Assembly (NCBI GenBank): GCA_030267965.1
Contig: BRYA01000130.1
Coordinates: 7,836 to 60,082 of the forward strand
DNA from: Triparma columacea
Taxonomy: Eukaryota > Sar > Bolidophyceae > Parmales > Triparmaceae
DNA length: 52,247 nt
Direction: 5' to 3'
In this document: positions 34,454-43,950 of the stretch, one piece after another
Numbering within the stretch: position 1 is the first letter of the stretch
Layout: every line of letters starts with the position of its first letter
The notes under the pieces: generated by a model
The model's input: the letters and a program-made list of their open reading frames with translations, nothing else
The model's database searches: none
Told to the model about the DNA's origin: nothing
Translations under genes and position numbers: made by a program

Positions 34454-35681
34454 ATGTCGCTGTCAGCAATATCATATACCTACCCTTTATTACTTCTATT
34501 AATACTTCTCCTTCATACTATATTAAGCTCACCATCATGTTCTCCTTCCCTTACTATCTACAAAGCAAGCTCCTCGTCTTCATCTTCATCATCCTCAATA
34601 TCTAACACATTAGACCAATCCTCTGTATCATCAACACGAAGACGTCATTGGAGTAAAGTGATTAATATAGGTAGAGGTGGTTCAGACGATAACTCCTATA
34701 ATAAGGATAAAAACAAGGATAAGAATAAGGACGAGATAAACTTTGAGGATTATGTTCATTTACTCCAAAGTAGCGACAGGTATAAATGTAAGAGTTACCA
34801 AGACCGTAAAAGGGAGAGAGGGAGAGGATGATCCTTTGGTTTCCTTCTCGTAGATCTTGCGATTTCAAATATAGTTAGGCAGAAGAAGGGGAGCAGATCA
34901 ACAGGGTCAGCTTCAACAAGGAGAAAACCCTCTTCATCACTAGCTCGGCTTACTTCACCGCGAACGCTGTTTGACGCAGTCAGGCTGGAATCCTCTCAAG
35001 ACTTACAAGACCGACAGGCCTGTGAATGACGCCGAAGGGGGACTACATGTATCACACACATTGCTAGTGTAACACACCTCTTCGTTTCCTTACCTCACCT
35101 CCCTAACCCCCCTCCCTCCCTCCCCACCCTTAGTTCGTCCATTATCAAATGTCCCTCTCCCATGCAGTGTGTCAAGCTTTGCTCACACCTTCCTCTCCGA
35201 TACAGCGTCTTACCCATTCTCCGATTTCCATCGATACCTCGGTGATACTGATGTTACCGTGACACCATGGTCTAAAAGTGTTATAAATCTCCCCCCTTCA
35301 AACACTGTTTCTTCTTCGGTGTTAAAGGGTTCACGTCGTGAACTTAAATTCACGCATCCTTTATCCGGTCCAATAGGTCCATCTTCAACACGTATAACGA
35401 AAACACAGACCTTAACAACCTTCGGTACCACCGGTGCAGTTTTAACAACTAGTAGTGAGGTCCACGATGTGCCTGGTGGGGGGAGTTTTCGTGTAGAGGA
35501 TTGTCTAATAGTATCTCCAAAACAGGAGGGGGTGGTTGAGGTTACGGTTATGGTTGGGGTTGTGTTTAAGAAATTCACACCGCTTAAAGGGGTTATTACT
35601 AAAAACACGGAAAGAGATAGTGGGGAATGGTTTCTAAATTGGAGTGAGAAGGCTAAGGAATGGTTAGGGAGGGCAGATTAG
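34454..35681 (+). CDS. VASt-domain (StAR-like lipid-binding) protein with signal sequence
   Basis: The first exon (34454 to about 34779) encodes a signal or anchor segment (PLLLLLILLLHTILSS), a Ser-rich stretch and a basic/acidic linker. The last exon (35168-35681) joins in phase 2 and encodes a VASt-like domain: the FHRYLGDTDVTV start, RRELKFTHPLSGPIGPSSTR, VPGGGSFRVEDCLIV and VFKKFTPLKGVITKNT. VASt domains in Lam/GRAMD1 proteins carry sterols between membranes. No GRAM domain is visible. The ~388-bp intron between them holds GC-rich, coding-like sequence without one open frame (about 34880-35060), which could be a missed or decayed exon. Confidence 0.68.
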
Positions 35682-35800
35682 ACGGATGGATGGCAAGGGG
35701 GAGGGGGGATCTTCGGGTAAAACGTTCTTATTGTATTTTGTTCCACATTACATTTCAGAAATATATGAAATAGTTTTCTACAAGAAGAAATAGTATAGAT

Positions 35801-36847
35801 TTAGCTCGTCCCCCCCCTCCTTTCTTCATACCCTTTCCTCCACCTCCCTACCATCCCTCTCGCCGCCCACGGTATTTTAATCTCCCAAAGTTTAAATTCC
35901 CTTTCCCCCTCTTCCCCCTCTATCGTTCTGACCGCCTCATACATGGCGACGAGGTGGAGTCTACTGTCTAGTACACCAAGCTTACGTAGGATACGGTTGT
36001 TAAGACGTTTCTGTGATGAGGGTGTTGACGAACTTACAACAGCCGGGACTACCACAGCATCAGCAACCCTGCGTTTGAAGGATATAATATCAGAAACTTC
36101 AGACAAGGCGGCTTGGAACCTGGCAGAAGATAGACTTGAACCTGAAACGGACGTCGTTAAATGAACGATCCTGTCCCTAGCGGCTTCTAGGTATTCAACC
36201 GCATCGTTAAAAAGCGGCCCCACCTCGTCTTTGCGATTTAATTCACGTAACCATGGGTAGAATACCTTACCCTCAATCCTAGTTAATGTAGCCAGGTTAA
36301 AGTCCAGGATATAATCACGGAGTTTCTCCCTCCCCCCCTCAATCTCTCTACCAGCCTCACTACCCTTTAAACCCTCCTTACTCCCAGGGGTCACAGTGTG
36401 GGGTTGTTTGTTGTAGGTGAGGAGGAGGTTTATGTCTAGGTATGTTGATAAGGTATGCCAACGCCAACCGTGTACTTCGAAGGAACTGAATGTTGAGGTG
36501 GGAGGGGGAGGGGGGAGGAGGGGTGATAAATGAGAACGGAGCTTGTACTCTTTTGATGTCGTGGAAGAAAGGAATTGGGATGGGGATGAGGAAGATAATT
36601 TGGAGGGCAATTTAGGGGAGAACCATTTTGGGGATAACCATTTCGATGTTGTTGTTGTTGTTGTATTTGTGTTGTGAGAGGTTGGAAGGGGTAATGACTG
36701 AGGGGCTTCAGCTGATTGTGGAGATATGGAGTTACAAATGGAAGTCGGGACGAGAGCAAAGAGTATTAGAGTCATTATAATCAGCTCAACACTTCTTTGT
36801 CTCGATTTAGGAGTGAGAATGTTCGTATATATCGTTTTATGTGACAT
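35801..36847 (-). CDS. Predicted exported protein of unknown function
   Basis: A single exon of 348 aa. The N-terminus has a hydrophobic segment (LIIMTLILFALVPTSIC) after a basic stretch, like a signal or plastid bipartite presequence, then a Ser/Pro/Thr-rich linker. The body begins FEVHGWRWHTLSTYLDINLL and continues as helices containing YILDFNLATLTRIEGKVFYP and a charged C-terminal half. The spacing of H and E residues slightly recalls hemerythrin-like bundles, but I would not assign that. The stop is about 120 bp from the convergent VASt gene stop. Confidence 0.65.
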   Translation of the reverse strand: MSHKTIYTNILTPKSRQRSVELIIMTLILFALVPTSICNSISPQSAEAPQSLPLPTSHNTNTTTTTTSKWLSPKWFSPKLPSKLSSSSPSQFLSSTTSKEYKLRSHLSPLLPPPPPTSTFSSFEVHGWRWHTLSTYLDINLLLTYNKQPHTVTPGSKEGLKGSEAGREIEGGREKLRDYILDFNLATLTRIEGKVFYPWLRELNRKDEVGPLFNDAVEYLEAARDRIVHLTTSVSGSSLSSARFQAALSEVSDIISFKRRVADAVVVPAVVSSSTPSSQKRLNNRILRKLGVLDSRLHLVAMYEAVRTIEGEEGEREFKLWEIKIPWAARGMVGRWRKGYEERRGGTS

Positions 36848-37072
36848 TGTGGGTTTTCTATTGATACAACGGACTTATAGCAAACAAATGCTCAAATAAA
36901 TATTTGTTAGGGAAGAGGCTTCTGGATGCTGAGGTGTCCTCAGGAATAATCTAATCTTAACTTCACTGGGTTTATGACGTAAATAATTGTCCGAATGCGA
37001 CCGTATGACTCTTTACCAACTTGTAAAATAAAAGTGACACTCTTCTTGGCCGTTCAACAGTTTATTTTAGAG

Positions 37073-38458
37073 TTACAGAAATTCCAGAATAACTCTCCAC
37101 ATAACCTTCGGGAGCCTCTTGCGTACCGCAGTTACCCCAAGTGTTTGCGCTTCACCTCCGTCCTGTCGCTTCCTCTTTTTTTGGGTAGTAAAGAGTGTCT
37201 CGAGGCAGGACAGAACGGTGACGCGTTCAAGTATGCGGTGCCACCTAGAATGGAGGAGGTCCAAGACAGTCGCCATATTTTGATCAGCAGCGGCAGAGAT
37301 AAGTGCGGTGCAGTTCGAGAAGCAGTCATTACTGATGACGACCGCGGGAGATAGACTGAGTGTCGTTAGGGCGGAGCAATTTGCGAAGGCTTGATAGCCG
37401 ATCGTCGTCACTGAGTCCGGGATTGTGATGGCTGCGAGGGAGGAGCATCCGTTGAAGGCGTTGTTGCCAATCGTAGTCACTGAGTCCGGGATTGTGATGG
37501 CTGCGAGGGAGGAGCATCCCCAGAAGGTGCCATAACTAAGCGTGGTCACAGAGTCCGGGATTGTGATGGCTGCGAGAGAGGAGCATCCCTGGAAAACTTG
37601 ATCGCCAATCGTCGTCACAGAGTCCGGGATGGTGATGGCCGTGAGGGAGGAGCATCTGTAGAAGGCGTCTTCGCCAATTGTTGTCACTCTGTCAGGGATT
37701 GTGATGGCTGCGAGGGAGGAGCATTCATAGAAGGCGCAATTGCCAATCTTAGTCACAGAGTCCGGGATTGTGATGGCAGTGAGGGAGGAGCATCCGTAGA
37801 AGGCGCTCTTGCCAATTGTCGTCACTCCGTCCGGGATGGTGATGGCCGTGAGGGAGGAGCATTCATAGAAGGCGTACATGCAAATCGTCGTCACTGTGTC
37901 CGGGATGGTGATGGCCGTGAGGGATGAGCATCCGGAGAAGGCGCCCCTGCCGATTGTTGTCACTCCGTCCAGGATGGTGATGTCCGTGAGGGAGGAGCAG
38001 AGCCAGAAGGCGCGTTCACTAATCGTTGTCACTCCGTCCGGGATGGTGATGGCCGTGAGGGAGGAGCATCCGTAGAAGGCGTAATTGCCAATCTTCGTCA
38101 CAGAGTCCGAGATTGTGATGGCCGTGAGGGAGGAGCATTCTATGAAGGAGCCATCGCCAATCGTCGTCACTCCGTCCGGGATTGTGATGGCTGCGAGGGA
38201 GGAGCATGTGCTGAAGGTGCCCTCGCTTATCATCGTCACTCCCTCCGGGATTGTGATGGCTGGGAGGGAGGAACATCCCCTGAAGGCGTATTCGCCAATC
38301 ATCGTCACTCCGTCCGGGATTGTGATCGCTGCGAGGGAGGAGCAATTCCTGAAGGCGTTGTTGCCAATTGTCGTCACTCCCTTTGCAAAAGTCACCTCCG
38401 TGAGTTCATCATTGTCTCTGAAGCTCTCTACGCCAGAGTACACTGCTGAGCTGGACAT
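37073..38458 (-). CDS. BspA-type LRR protein A (15 repeats)
   Basis: A single exon of 461 aa. After MSSSAVYSGVESFRDNDELT come about 15 repeats of 23 residues with the pattern ITIPDGVTTIGxxAFxxCSSLxA, the LRR_5/BspA (Treponema TpLRR) type. No signal peptide or membrane segment is seen, so it is probably intracellular. The C-terminal region (LLHSRWHRILERVTVLSCL ... LPKVMWRVILEFL) ends exactly at the stop and resembles the start of an F-box helix (LPxxxxxxIxxxL). BspA LRRs mediate binding; the partner is unknown. The C-terminal linker TTQKKRKRQDGGEAQ is shared with gene D, not with B or C. AATAAA lies 7 nt after the stop. Confidence 0.85.
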   Translation of the reverse strand: MSSSAVYSGVESFRDNDELTEVTFAKGVTTIGNNAFRNCSSLAAITIPDGVTMIGEYAFRGCSSLPAITIPEGVTMISEGTFSTCSSLAAITIPDGVTTIGDGSFIECSSLTAITISDSVTKIGNYAFYGCSSLTAITIPDGVTTISERAFWLCSSLTDITILDGVTTIGRGAFSGCSSLTAITIPDTVTTICMYAFYECSSLTAITIPDGVTTIGKSAFYGCSSLTAITIPDSVTKIGNCAFYECSSLAAITIPDRVTTIGEDAFYRCSSLTAITIPDSVTTIGDQVFQGCSSLAAITIPDSVTTLSYGTFWGCSSLAAITIPDSVTTIGNNAFNGCSSLAAITIPDSVTTIGYQAFANCSALTTLSLSPAVVISNDCFSNCTALISAAADQNMATVLDLLHSRWHRILERVTVLSCLETLFTTQKKRKRQDGGEAQTLGVTAVRKRLPKVMWRVILEFL

Positions 38459-38897
38459 CTCGGGGAGGATGAAAGTGGTAGTACTGATAGCGCTTGAGCT
38501 GGGGTATGGCGTGAATGATTAGATGGAGAGGAGGAGATTGAAAGTTAGGTGTGTGTGGACGATGTAGTTTTGTTGGGGACCAAATTTAGCTAAACCCTGG
38601 AATATGTTTGGATATGGTGTAGGTATTATTATCGTTGTTGGTACTGTGAAGAGTTAAGTAGGTAGTGAAACGTAGCTAAAGTGTACAATACAGTTTTCTT
38701 GCCAAATTCTGCCCAAATCTCCCCACCAAGTCCAAAGCCTTTCTTTTCCTTGGTTTTCCTCAATTTTCCTCATTTTTCCTCTACTTGTAAGAGCTACTCT
38801 AAAATAGCTCAGGGAGCAGCGTGAGCATGTCGCTTCTGAAAAGAGCTAAAGACTACGAAACTTTTATTGCCTACATTGTTCAACATTGATTTTAGAG
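38459..38897. repeat. Duplicated intergenic block between LRR genes A and B
   Basis: This is the 5' flank of gene A and 3' flank of gene B. The block containing gtgtaggtattattatcgtt and cttctgaaaagagctaaag recurs at 40026-40451 and 41994-42443, so the whole gene-plus-flank unit was duplicated. No separate gene is needed. Confidence 0.8.
38863..38868 (-). terminator. Poly(A) signal of LRR gene B
   Basis: AATAAA on the minus strand, 30 nt after the stop of gene B, inside a block conserved 3' of genes B, C and D. In D the hexamer is AAGAAA. Confidence 0.6.
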
Positions 38898-40025
38898 TTA
38901 CAGAAATTCCAGAATAACTCTCCACATAACCTTCGGGAGCCTCTTGAATGCCTTAGTTCCCTGAAGCGCGACCACTTCATCTCCGTCAAGGCGCTTCCGC
39001 TTCAGCCTTTCCGATCTCCTAGGCTGGTCCACTAAGAGTGTCTTGAGGCAAGTCAGAACGGTGACGCGGTCACGTATGCGGTGCCACCTAGAATGGAGGA
39101 GGTCAGAGACAGTCGCCATATTTTGATCGGCAGCGGCAGAGATTAGAACAGTGCAGTTTAAGAAGCAGTTTGGACCGATAGAGACGGCAGGAGATAGACT
39201 GAGTTTCGTCAGGGCGGTGCATCCGTAGAAGGCACCATAGCCAATCGATGTCACTGAGTCCGGGATGGTGATGGCTGCGAGGGAGGAGCAGTCGGTGAAG
39301 GCGTTATCGCCAATCGATGTCACTCCGTCCGGGATTGTGATGGCTGTGAGGGAGGAGCATTCGCAGAAGGCGTCGTTGCCAATCTTCGTCACAGAGTCTG
39401 GGATGGTGATGTCTGCGAGGCAGTGGCACCCCAAGAAGGCTTCCCCGCCAATTGTTGTCACTCCTTCCGGGATTGTGATGGCTGTGAGGGAGGAGCATGC
39501 CCAGAAGGCGCAATAACTGATCGTCATCAATCCGTCCGGGATTGTGATGGCTGCGAGGGAGGAGCATCTGTTGAAGGCGCCCTCGCCAATCTCCGTCACT
39601 CCGTCCGGGATGGTGATGGCCGTAAGGGAGGAGCATGAGAAGAAGGCCCAGTTGCCAATTGCCGTCACTCCTTCCGGGATGGTAATGGCCGTGAGGGACG
39701 AGCATCCTCTGAAGGCACCGAAGCTAATCGTCGTCACTCCGTCTGGGATGGTGATGACCATGAGGGAGGAGCATCCCCAGAAGGCGCTATCGCTTATCGT
39801 TGTCACTGTGTCCGGGATTGTGATGGCCGTGAGGGAGGAGCATCCCAAGAAAGCGCAATAGCCAATCAATGTCACTCCGTCCGGGATTGTGATGGCTGCG
39901 AGGGAGGAGCATCCTTCGAAGGCGCTTTCGCCAATCGATGTCACTCCCTTTGCAAAAGTCACCTCTGTGAGTTCATGGTCATTCAAGAAGCTCTCTATGC
40001 CAGAGTATACTACTGAGTTGGGCAT
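38898..40025 (-). CDS. BspA-type LRR protein B (11 repeats)
   Basis: A single exon of 375 aa starting MPNSVVYSGIESFLNDHELT. About 11 BspA-type 23-residue repeats are followed by the shared C-terminus (LLHSRWHRIRDRVTVLTCL ... LPKVMWRVILEFL). Its linker, PRRSERLKRKRLDGDE, is nearly identical to that of gene C. The repeat order NRCSSL - FWACSSL - FLGC - FCEC is shared with genes C and D. Role unknown. Confidence 0.85.
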   Translation of the reverse strand: MPNSVVYSGIESFLNDHELTEVTFAKGVTSIGESAFEGCSSLAAITIPDGVTLIGYCAFLGCSSLTAITIPDTVTTISDSAFWGCSSLMVITIPDGVTTISFGAFRGCSSLTAITIPEGVTAIGNWAFFSCSSLTAITIPDGVTEIGEGAFNRCSSLAAITIPDGLMTISYCAFWACSSLTAITIPEGVTTIGGEAFLGCHCLADITIPDSVTKIGNDAFCECSSLTAITIPDGVTSIGDNAFTDCSSLAAITIPDSVTSIGYGAFYGCTALTKLSLSPAVSIGPNCFLNCTVLISAAADQNMATVSDLLHSRWHRIRDRVTVLTCLKTLLVDQPRRSERLKRKRLDGDEVVALQGTKAFKRLPKVMWRVILEFL

Positions 40026-40451
40026 TGTGGAAAAGATGAAAGTAACAGTCCTGACAGTGCTCGAGCTAGAGTATGCTGGGGTATGGCGTGAATGATTAGA
40101 TGGAGAGGAGGAGATTGAAAGTTAGGGATTTTGGCGATGTAGTTTTTGGACCAAATTTAGCTAAAGTTTGTAGTATGTTTGATTATGGTGTAGGTATTAT
40201 TATCGTTGTTGGTATTGTGAAGAGTTAGGTTGGTTGTGAAACGTAGCTAAAGTGTATAATACAGTTTTCTTGGCAAATAATGCCCAAATCATCTCAAAGT
40301 CACCAAGCCTTTCTTTTTCCTCATTTATTTTCCCTCTACTTGTAAGAGCTACTCTAATACAGCTCAGGAGCAGCATAAACATGTCGCTTCTGAAAAGAGC
40401 TAAAGAATATTACACTTTTATTGCCTACATTGTTCAAAATTGATTTTAGAG
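40026..40451. repeat. Duplicated intergenic block between LRR genes B and C
   Basis: Copy of the 38459-38897 block, with small indels. It contains the gene B promoter side and the gene C 3' UTR. Confidence 0.8.
40417..40422 (-). terminator. Poly(A) signal of LRR gene C
   Basis: AATAAA on the minus strand, 30 nt after the stop of gene C, in the same relative place as for gene B. Confidence 0.6.
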
Positions 40452-41993
40452 TTACAGAAATTCCAGAATAACTCTCCACATAACCTTCGGGAGCCTCTTG
40501 AATGCCGCAGTTCCCTGAAGCGCAACCGCTTCATCTCCGTCAAGGCGCTTCCGCTTCAGCCTTTCCGATCTCCTAGGCTGGTCCACTAAGAGTGTCTTGA
40601 GGCAGGACAGAACGGTGACGCGTTGAAGTATGCGGTGCCACCTAGAATGGAGGAGGTCCTCGACAGTCGACATATTTTGATCAGCAGCGGCAGAGATTAG
40701 TGCAGTGCAGTCTGAGAAGCAGTTGATACCGACAGAGACGGCGGGAGATAAACTGAGTCTCGTCAGGGCGAAGCAGCCGTAGAAGGCGTCGTTGCCAATC
40801 GTAGTCACTGAGTCCGGGATGGTGATGGCTGCGAGGGAGGAGCAGTTGGAGAAGGTGCTCTCGCCAATTGTCGTCACTCCGTCCGGGATTGTGATGGCCA
40901 TGAGGGAGGAGCATTCGCAGAAGGCGTGTTCGCCAATTGTCGTCAAAGAGTCTGGGATGGTGATGTCTGCGAGGGAGGAGCACCCCAAGAAGGCTTCCTC
41001 GCCAATTGTTGTCACTCCTTCCGGGATTGTGATGGCTGTGAGGGAGGAGCATGCCCAGAAGGCGCATTCACTAATCGTCATCAATCCGTCCGGGATTGTG
41101 ATGGCTGCGAGGGAGGAGCATCTGTAGAAGGCGCCATCGCCAATCATCGTCACTCCATCAGGGATTGTGATGGCTGCGAGGGAGGAGCATTCGTCGAAGG
41201 CGCTGACGCCAATCGACGTCACTCCGTCCGGGATTGTGATGGCTGCGAGGGAGAAGCACTCGTAGAAGGTGTAATTGCCAATCGATGTCACTCCGTCCGG
41301 GATGGTGATGGCTGCGAGGGAGGAGCATTTGTAGAAGGCTTCCAGGTCAATTGTTGTCACTCCTTCCGGGATTGTGATGGCTGTGAGGGAGGAGCAGTAG
41401 CAGAAGGTGCTCTCGCCAATTGTCGTCACTCCGTCCGGGATTGTGATGGCTGTGAGGGAGGAGCATCTGGAGAAGGCGCCATAGCCAATCGTCGTCACTG
41501 AGTCCGGGATGGTGATGGCCGTGAGGGAGGAGCAGTTGGAGAAGGCGTTATCGCCAATCGATGTCACTCCGTCCGGGATTGTGATGGCTGCGAGGGAGGA
41601 GCATTCGCAGAAGGCACAAGTGCCAATAGTCGTCACTGTGTCGGGGATGGCGATGGCTGCGAGGGAGGAGCATGAGGAGAAGGCGTAATTGCCAATCATC
41701 GTCACTGTGACCGGGATTGTGATGGCTGTGAGGGAGGAGCAGTAGCAGAAGGTGCTCTCGCCAATTGTCGTCACTCCGTCCGGGATGGTGATGGCGGTGA
41801 GGGAGGAGCATCCATGGAAGGCGTTATCGCCAATCATCGTCACTCCATCCGGGATTGCGATGGCGGCGAGTGAGGAGCATCCCCAGAAGGCCTCATTGCC
41901 AATCCTCGTCACTCCCTTTGCAAAAGTCACCTCTGTGAGTTCACGATCATTCAAGAAGCTCTCTATGCCAGAGTATACTACTGAGTTGGGCAT
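40452..41993 (-). CDS. BspA-type LRR protein C (17 repeats)
   Basis: A single exon of 513 aa, the longest of the cluster, starting MPNSVVYSGIESFLNDRELT. About 17 BspA-type repeats include two identical STFCYCSSLTAITIP units, showing recent internal duplication. The C-terminus is the PRRSERLKRKRLDGDE form shared with B and ends LPKVMWRVILEFL. The antisense strand is also largely open, an effect of the repeat's codon composition. Confidence 0.85.
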   Translation of the reverse strand: MPNSVVYSGIESFLNDRELTEVTFAKGVTRIGNEAFWGCSSLAAIAIPDGVTMIGDNAFHGCSSLTAITIPDGVTTIGESTFCYCSSLTAITIPVTVTMIGNYAFSSCSSLAAIAIPDTVTTIGTCAFCECSSLAAITIPDGVTSIGDNAFSNCSSLTAITIPDSVTTIGYGAFSRCSSLTAITIPDGVTTIGESTFCYCSSLTAITIPEGVTTIDLEAFYKCSSLAAITIPDGVTSIGNYTFYECFSLAAITIPDGVTSIGVSAFDECSSLAAITIPDGVTMIGDGAFYRCSSLAAITIPDGLMTISECAFWACSSLTAITIPEGVTTIGEEAFLGCSSLADITIPDSLTTIGEHAFCECSSLMAITIPDGVTTIGESTFSNCSSLAAITIPDSVTTIGNDAFYGCFALTRLSLSPAVSVGINCFSDCTALISAAADQNMSTVEDLLHSRWHRILQRVTVLSCLKTLLVDQPRRSERLKRKRLDGDEAVALQGTAAFKRLPKVMWRVILEFL

Positions 41994-42443
41994 TTTGGGA
42001 TGGATGAAAGTAATAGATAGTCCTGACAGCGCTCGAGCTAGAGTATGCTGGGATATAGCGTGAATGTTTAGATGGAGAGGATGAGATTGAAAGTTAGGTT
42101 TCGGCGATGTAGTTTTTGGGGACCAAATTTAAGCTAAAGCCTGTAGTATGTTTGATTATGGTGTAGGTATTATTATCGTTGTTGGTATTGTGAAGAGTTA
42201 GGTAGGTAGTGAAACGTAGCTAAAGTGTACAATACAGTTTTCTTGCCAAATTCTGCCCAAACTCCCACAAGTCAACCAAGGCCCTTTCTTTTTTCCTTGG
42301 TTTTCCTGATTTTCCTCATTTTCCCTCTACTTGTAAGCGCTACTCTAAAATAGCTCAGGGAGCAGCATGAGCATGTCGCTTCTGAAAAGAGCTAAAGACT
42401 ATGAAACTTTTCTTGCCTACATTGTTCAACATTGATTTTAGAG
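41994..42443. repeat. Duplicated intergenic block between LRR genes C and D
   Basis: Third copy of the intergenic block: gene C promoter side and gene D 3' UTR, with AAGAAA in place of the AATAAA hexamer. Confidence 0.8.
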
Positions 42444-43346
42444 TTACAGAAATTCCAGAATAACTCTCCACATAACCTTCGGGAGCCTCTTGCGTACCGC
42501 AGTTACCCCAAGTGTTTGCGCTTCACCTCCGTCCTGTCGCTTCCTCTTTTTTTGGGTAGTAAAGAGTGTCTTGAGGCAGGACAGAACGGTGACGCGTGAG
42601 AGTATGCGGTGCCACCTAGAATGGAGAAGGGCCGAGACAGTCGGCATATTTTGATCGGCAGCGGCAGAGATTAGGGCGGTGCAGTCCAAGAAGCAGTCTT
42701 CACCAATGGAGACGGCAGGAGATAGACTGAGTTTCGTCAGGGCTACGCATCCGTCGAAGGCGCTCTCGCCAATTGTCGTCACTGAGTCCGGGATGGTGAT
42801 GGCCGTGAGGGAGGAGCATCGTTGGAAGGTGCCCTCGCCAATCGATGTCACTCCGTCCGGGATTGTGATGGCCAGGAGGGAGAAGCATTCGCAGAAGGCA
42901 TAAATGCCAATCGTCGTCACAGAGTCTGGGATGGTGATGTCTGCGAGGCAGAAGCACCCCAAGAAGGCTTCCTCGCCAATTGTTGTCACTCCTTCCGGGA
43001 TTGTGATGGCTGTGAGGGAGGAGCATGCCCAGAAGGCGCAATAACTGATCGTCATCAATCCGTCCGGGATTGTGATGGCTGCGAGGGAGGAGCATCTGTT
43101 GAAGGCGCCCTCACCAATCTCCGTCACTGTGTCCGGGATGGTGATGGCCGTAAGGGAGGAGCATAAGAAGAAGGTCCAGTTGCCAATAGTCGTCACTCCG
43201 TCCGGGATGGTGATGGCTGTGAGGGAGGAGCAATCCATGAAGGTTTCATCGGCAATTGACGTTACTCCTTGTGCAAAAGTCACTTCTGTGAGTTCATGAT
43301 TGTCTCTGAAGCTCTCTTTGCCAGAGTACACTGCTGAGCTTGGCAT
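42444..43346 (-). CDS. BspA-type LRR protein D (8 repeats)
   Basis: A single exon of 300 aa, the shortest paralogue, starting MPSSAVYSGKESFRDNHELT. Both ends match gene A (SAVYSG, FRDN, and the TTQKKRKRQDGGEAQ linker), while the repeat block NRCSSL - FWACSSL - FLGC - FCEC matches gene B. The gene is thus a mosaic, probably from unequal exchange or gene conversion. Confidence 0.85.
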   Translation of the reverse strand: MPSSAVYSGKESFRDNHELTEVTFAQGVTSIADETFMDCSSLTAITIPDGVTTIGNWTFFLCSSLTAITIPDTVTEIGEGAFNRCSSLAAITIPDGLMTISYCAFWACSSLTAITIPEGVTTIGEEAFLGCFCLADITIPDSVTTIGIYAFCECFSLLAITIPDGVTSIGEGTFQRCSSLTAITIPDSVTTIGESAFDGCVALTKLSLSPAVSIGEDCFLDCTALISAAADQNMPTVSALLHSRWHRILSRVTVLSCLKTLFTTQKKRKRQDGGEAQTLGVTAVRKRLPKVMWRVILEFL

Positions 43347-43950
43347 CTCGGGGAGGATAGAAGTGGTAGTACTGATAGCGCTCGAGCTAGAGTATGCTGG
43401 GATATGGCGTCAATGATTAGATGGAGAGGAGGAGATTGATAGTTAGGTTTCGGCGATGTAGTTTTGTTGGGGACCAAATTTGAGCTAAAACTACAATGTG
43501 TTAGAATATGATGTAGATAGTAGTATCGTTGTTGGTATTGTGAACAGTTTCTATACTGTAAAAAGTCGCTAAGTCCTAAAATACAGTCTAAAATCCAGTT
43601 CCTAATATTTCTGGTTGCTGCTGGTCTGCATTTCAGAATGTCTTCATTTTTGATTGTTGTCATCGTTTTAATCGCTATATTTGTGGATATAAATGGTTTT
43701 ACAGTATTAAATAGTCATAATGTGATATCAAATGGACATAGATGTGAAACAATGAGGGTTAGGTGAGAACTTCAAAACACAACATCATCAGTTTTGGTTG
43801 CATTATTTCCACAGAAACATCATTAAAAGGAATAACATAGATTCAACAGACTTAATATGCTCACAATAAACACACGACAAACGCAACAAACACAGCAAAT
43901 ATGGATGGGGCTGTAGAACAGGGATAAAGAATGGATTGAAGATCCGAGGA
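43347..43950. other. Divergent intergenic region
   Basis: Positions 43347-43570 are a partial copy of the LRR promoter block. 43571-43950 is AT-rich with no repeats or coding signal and should hold the Z-ISO promoter. Confidence 0.5.

Noticed and set aside
35801..36847. Hemerythrin-domain assignment for the exported protein
   Set aside because: Helices with scattered H and E residues are present, but the full H-HxxxE-HxxxH pattern is not.
40926..41501. Plus-strand 191-codon frame with GDGCEGG-type repeats
   Set aside because: Antisense shadow of the BspA LRR repeats in gene C; the leucine-rich minus frame is the real one.
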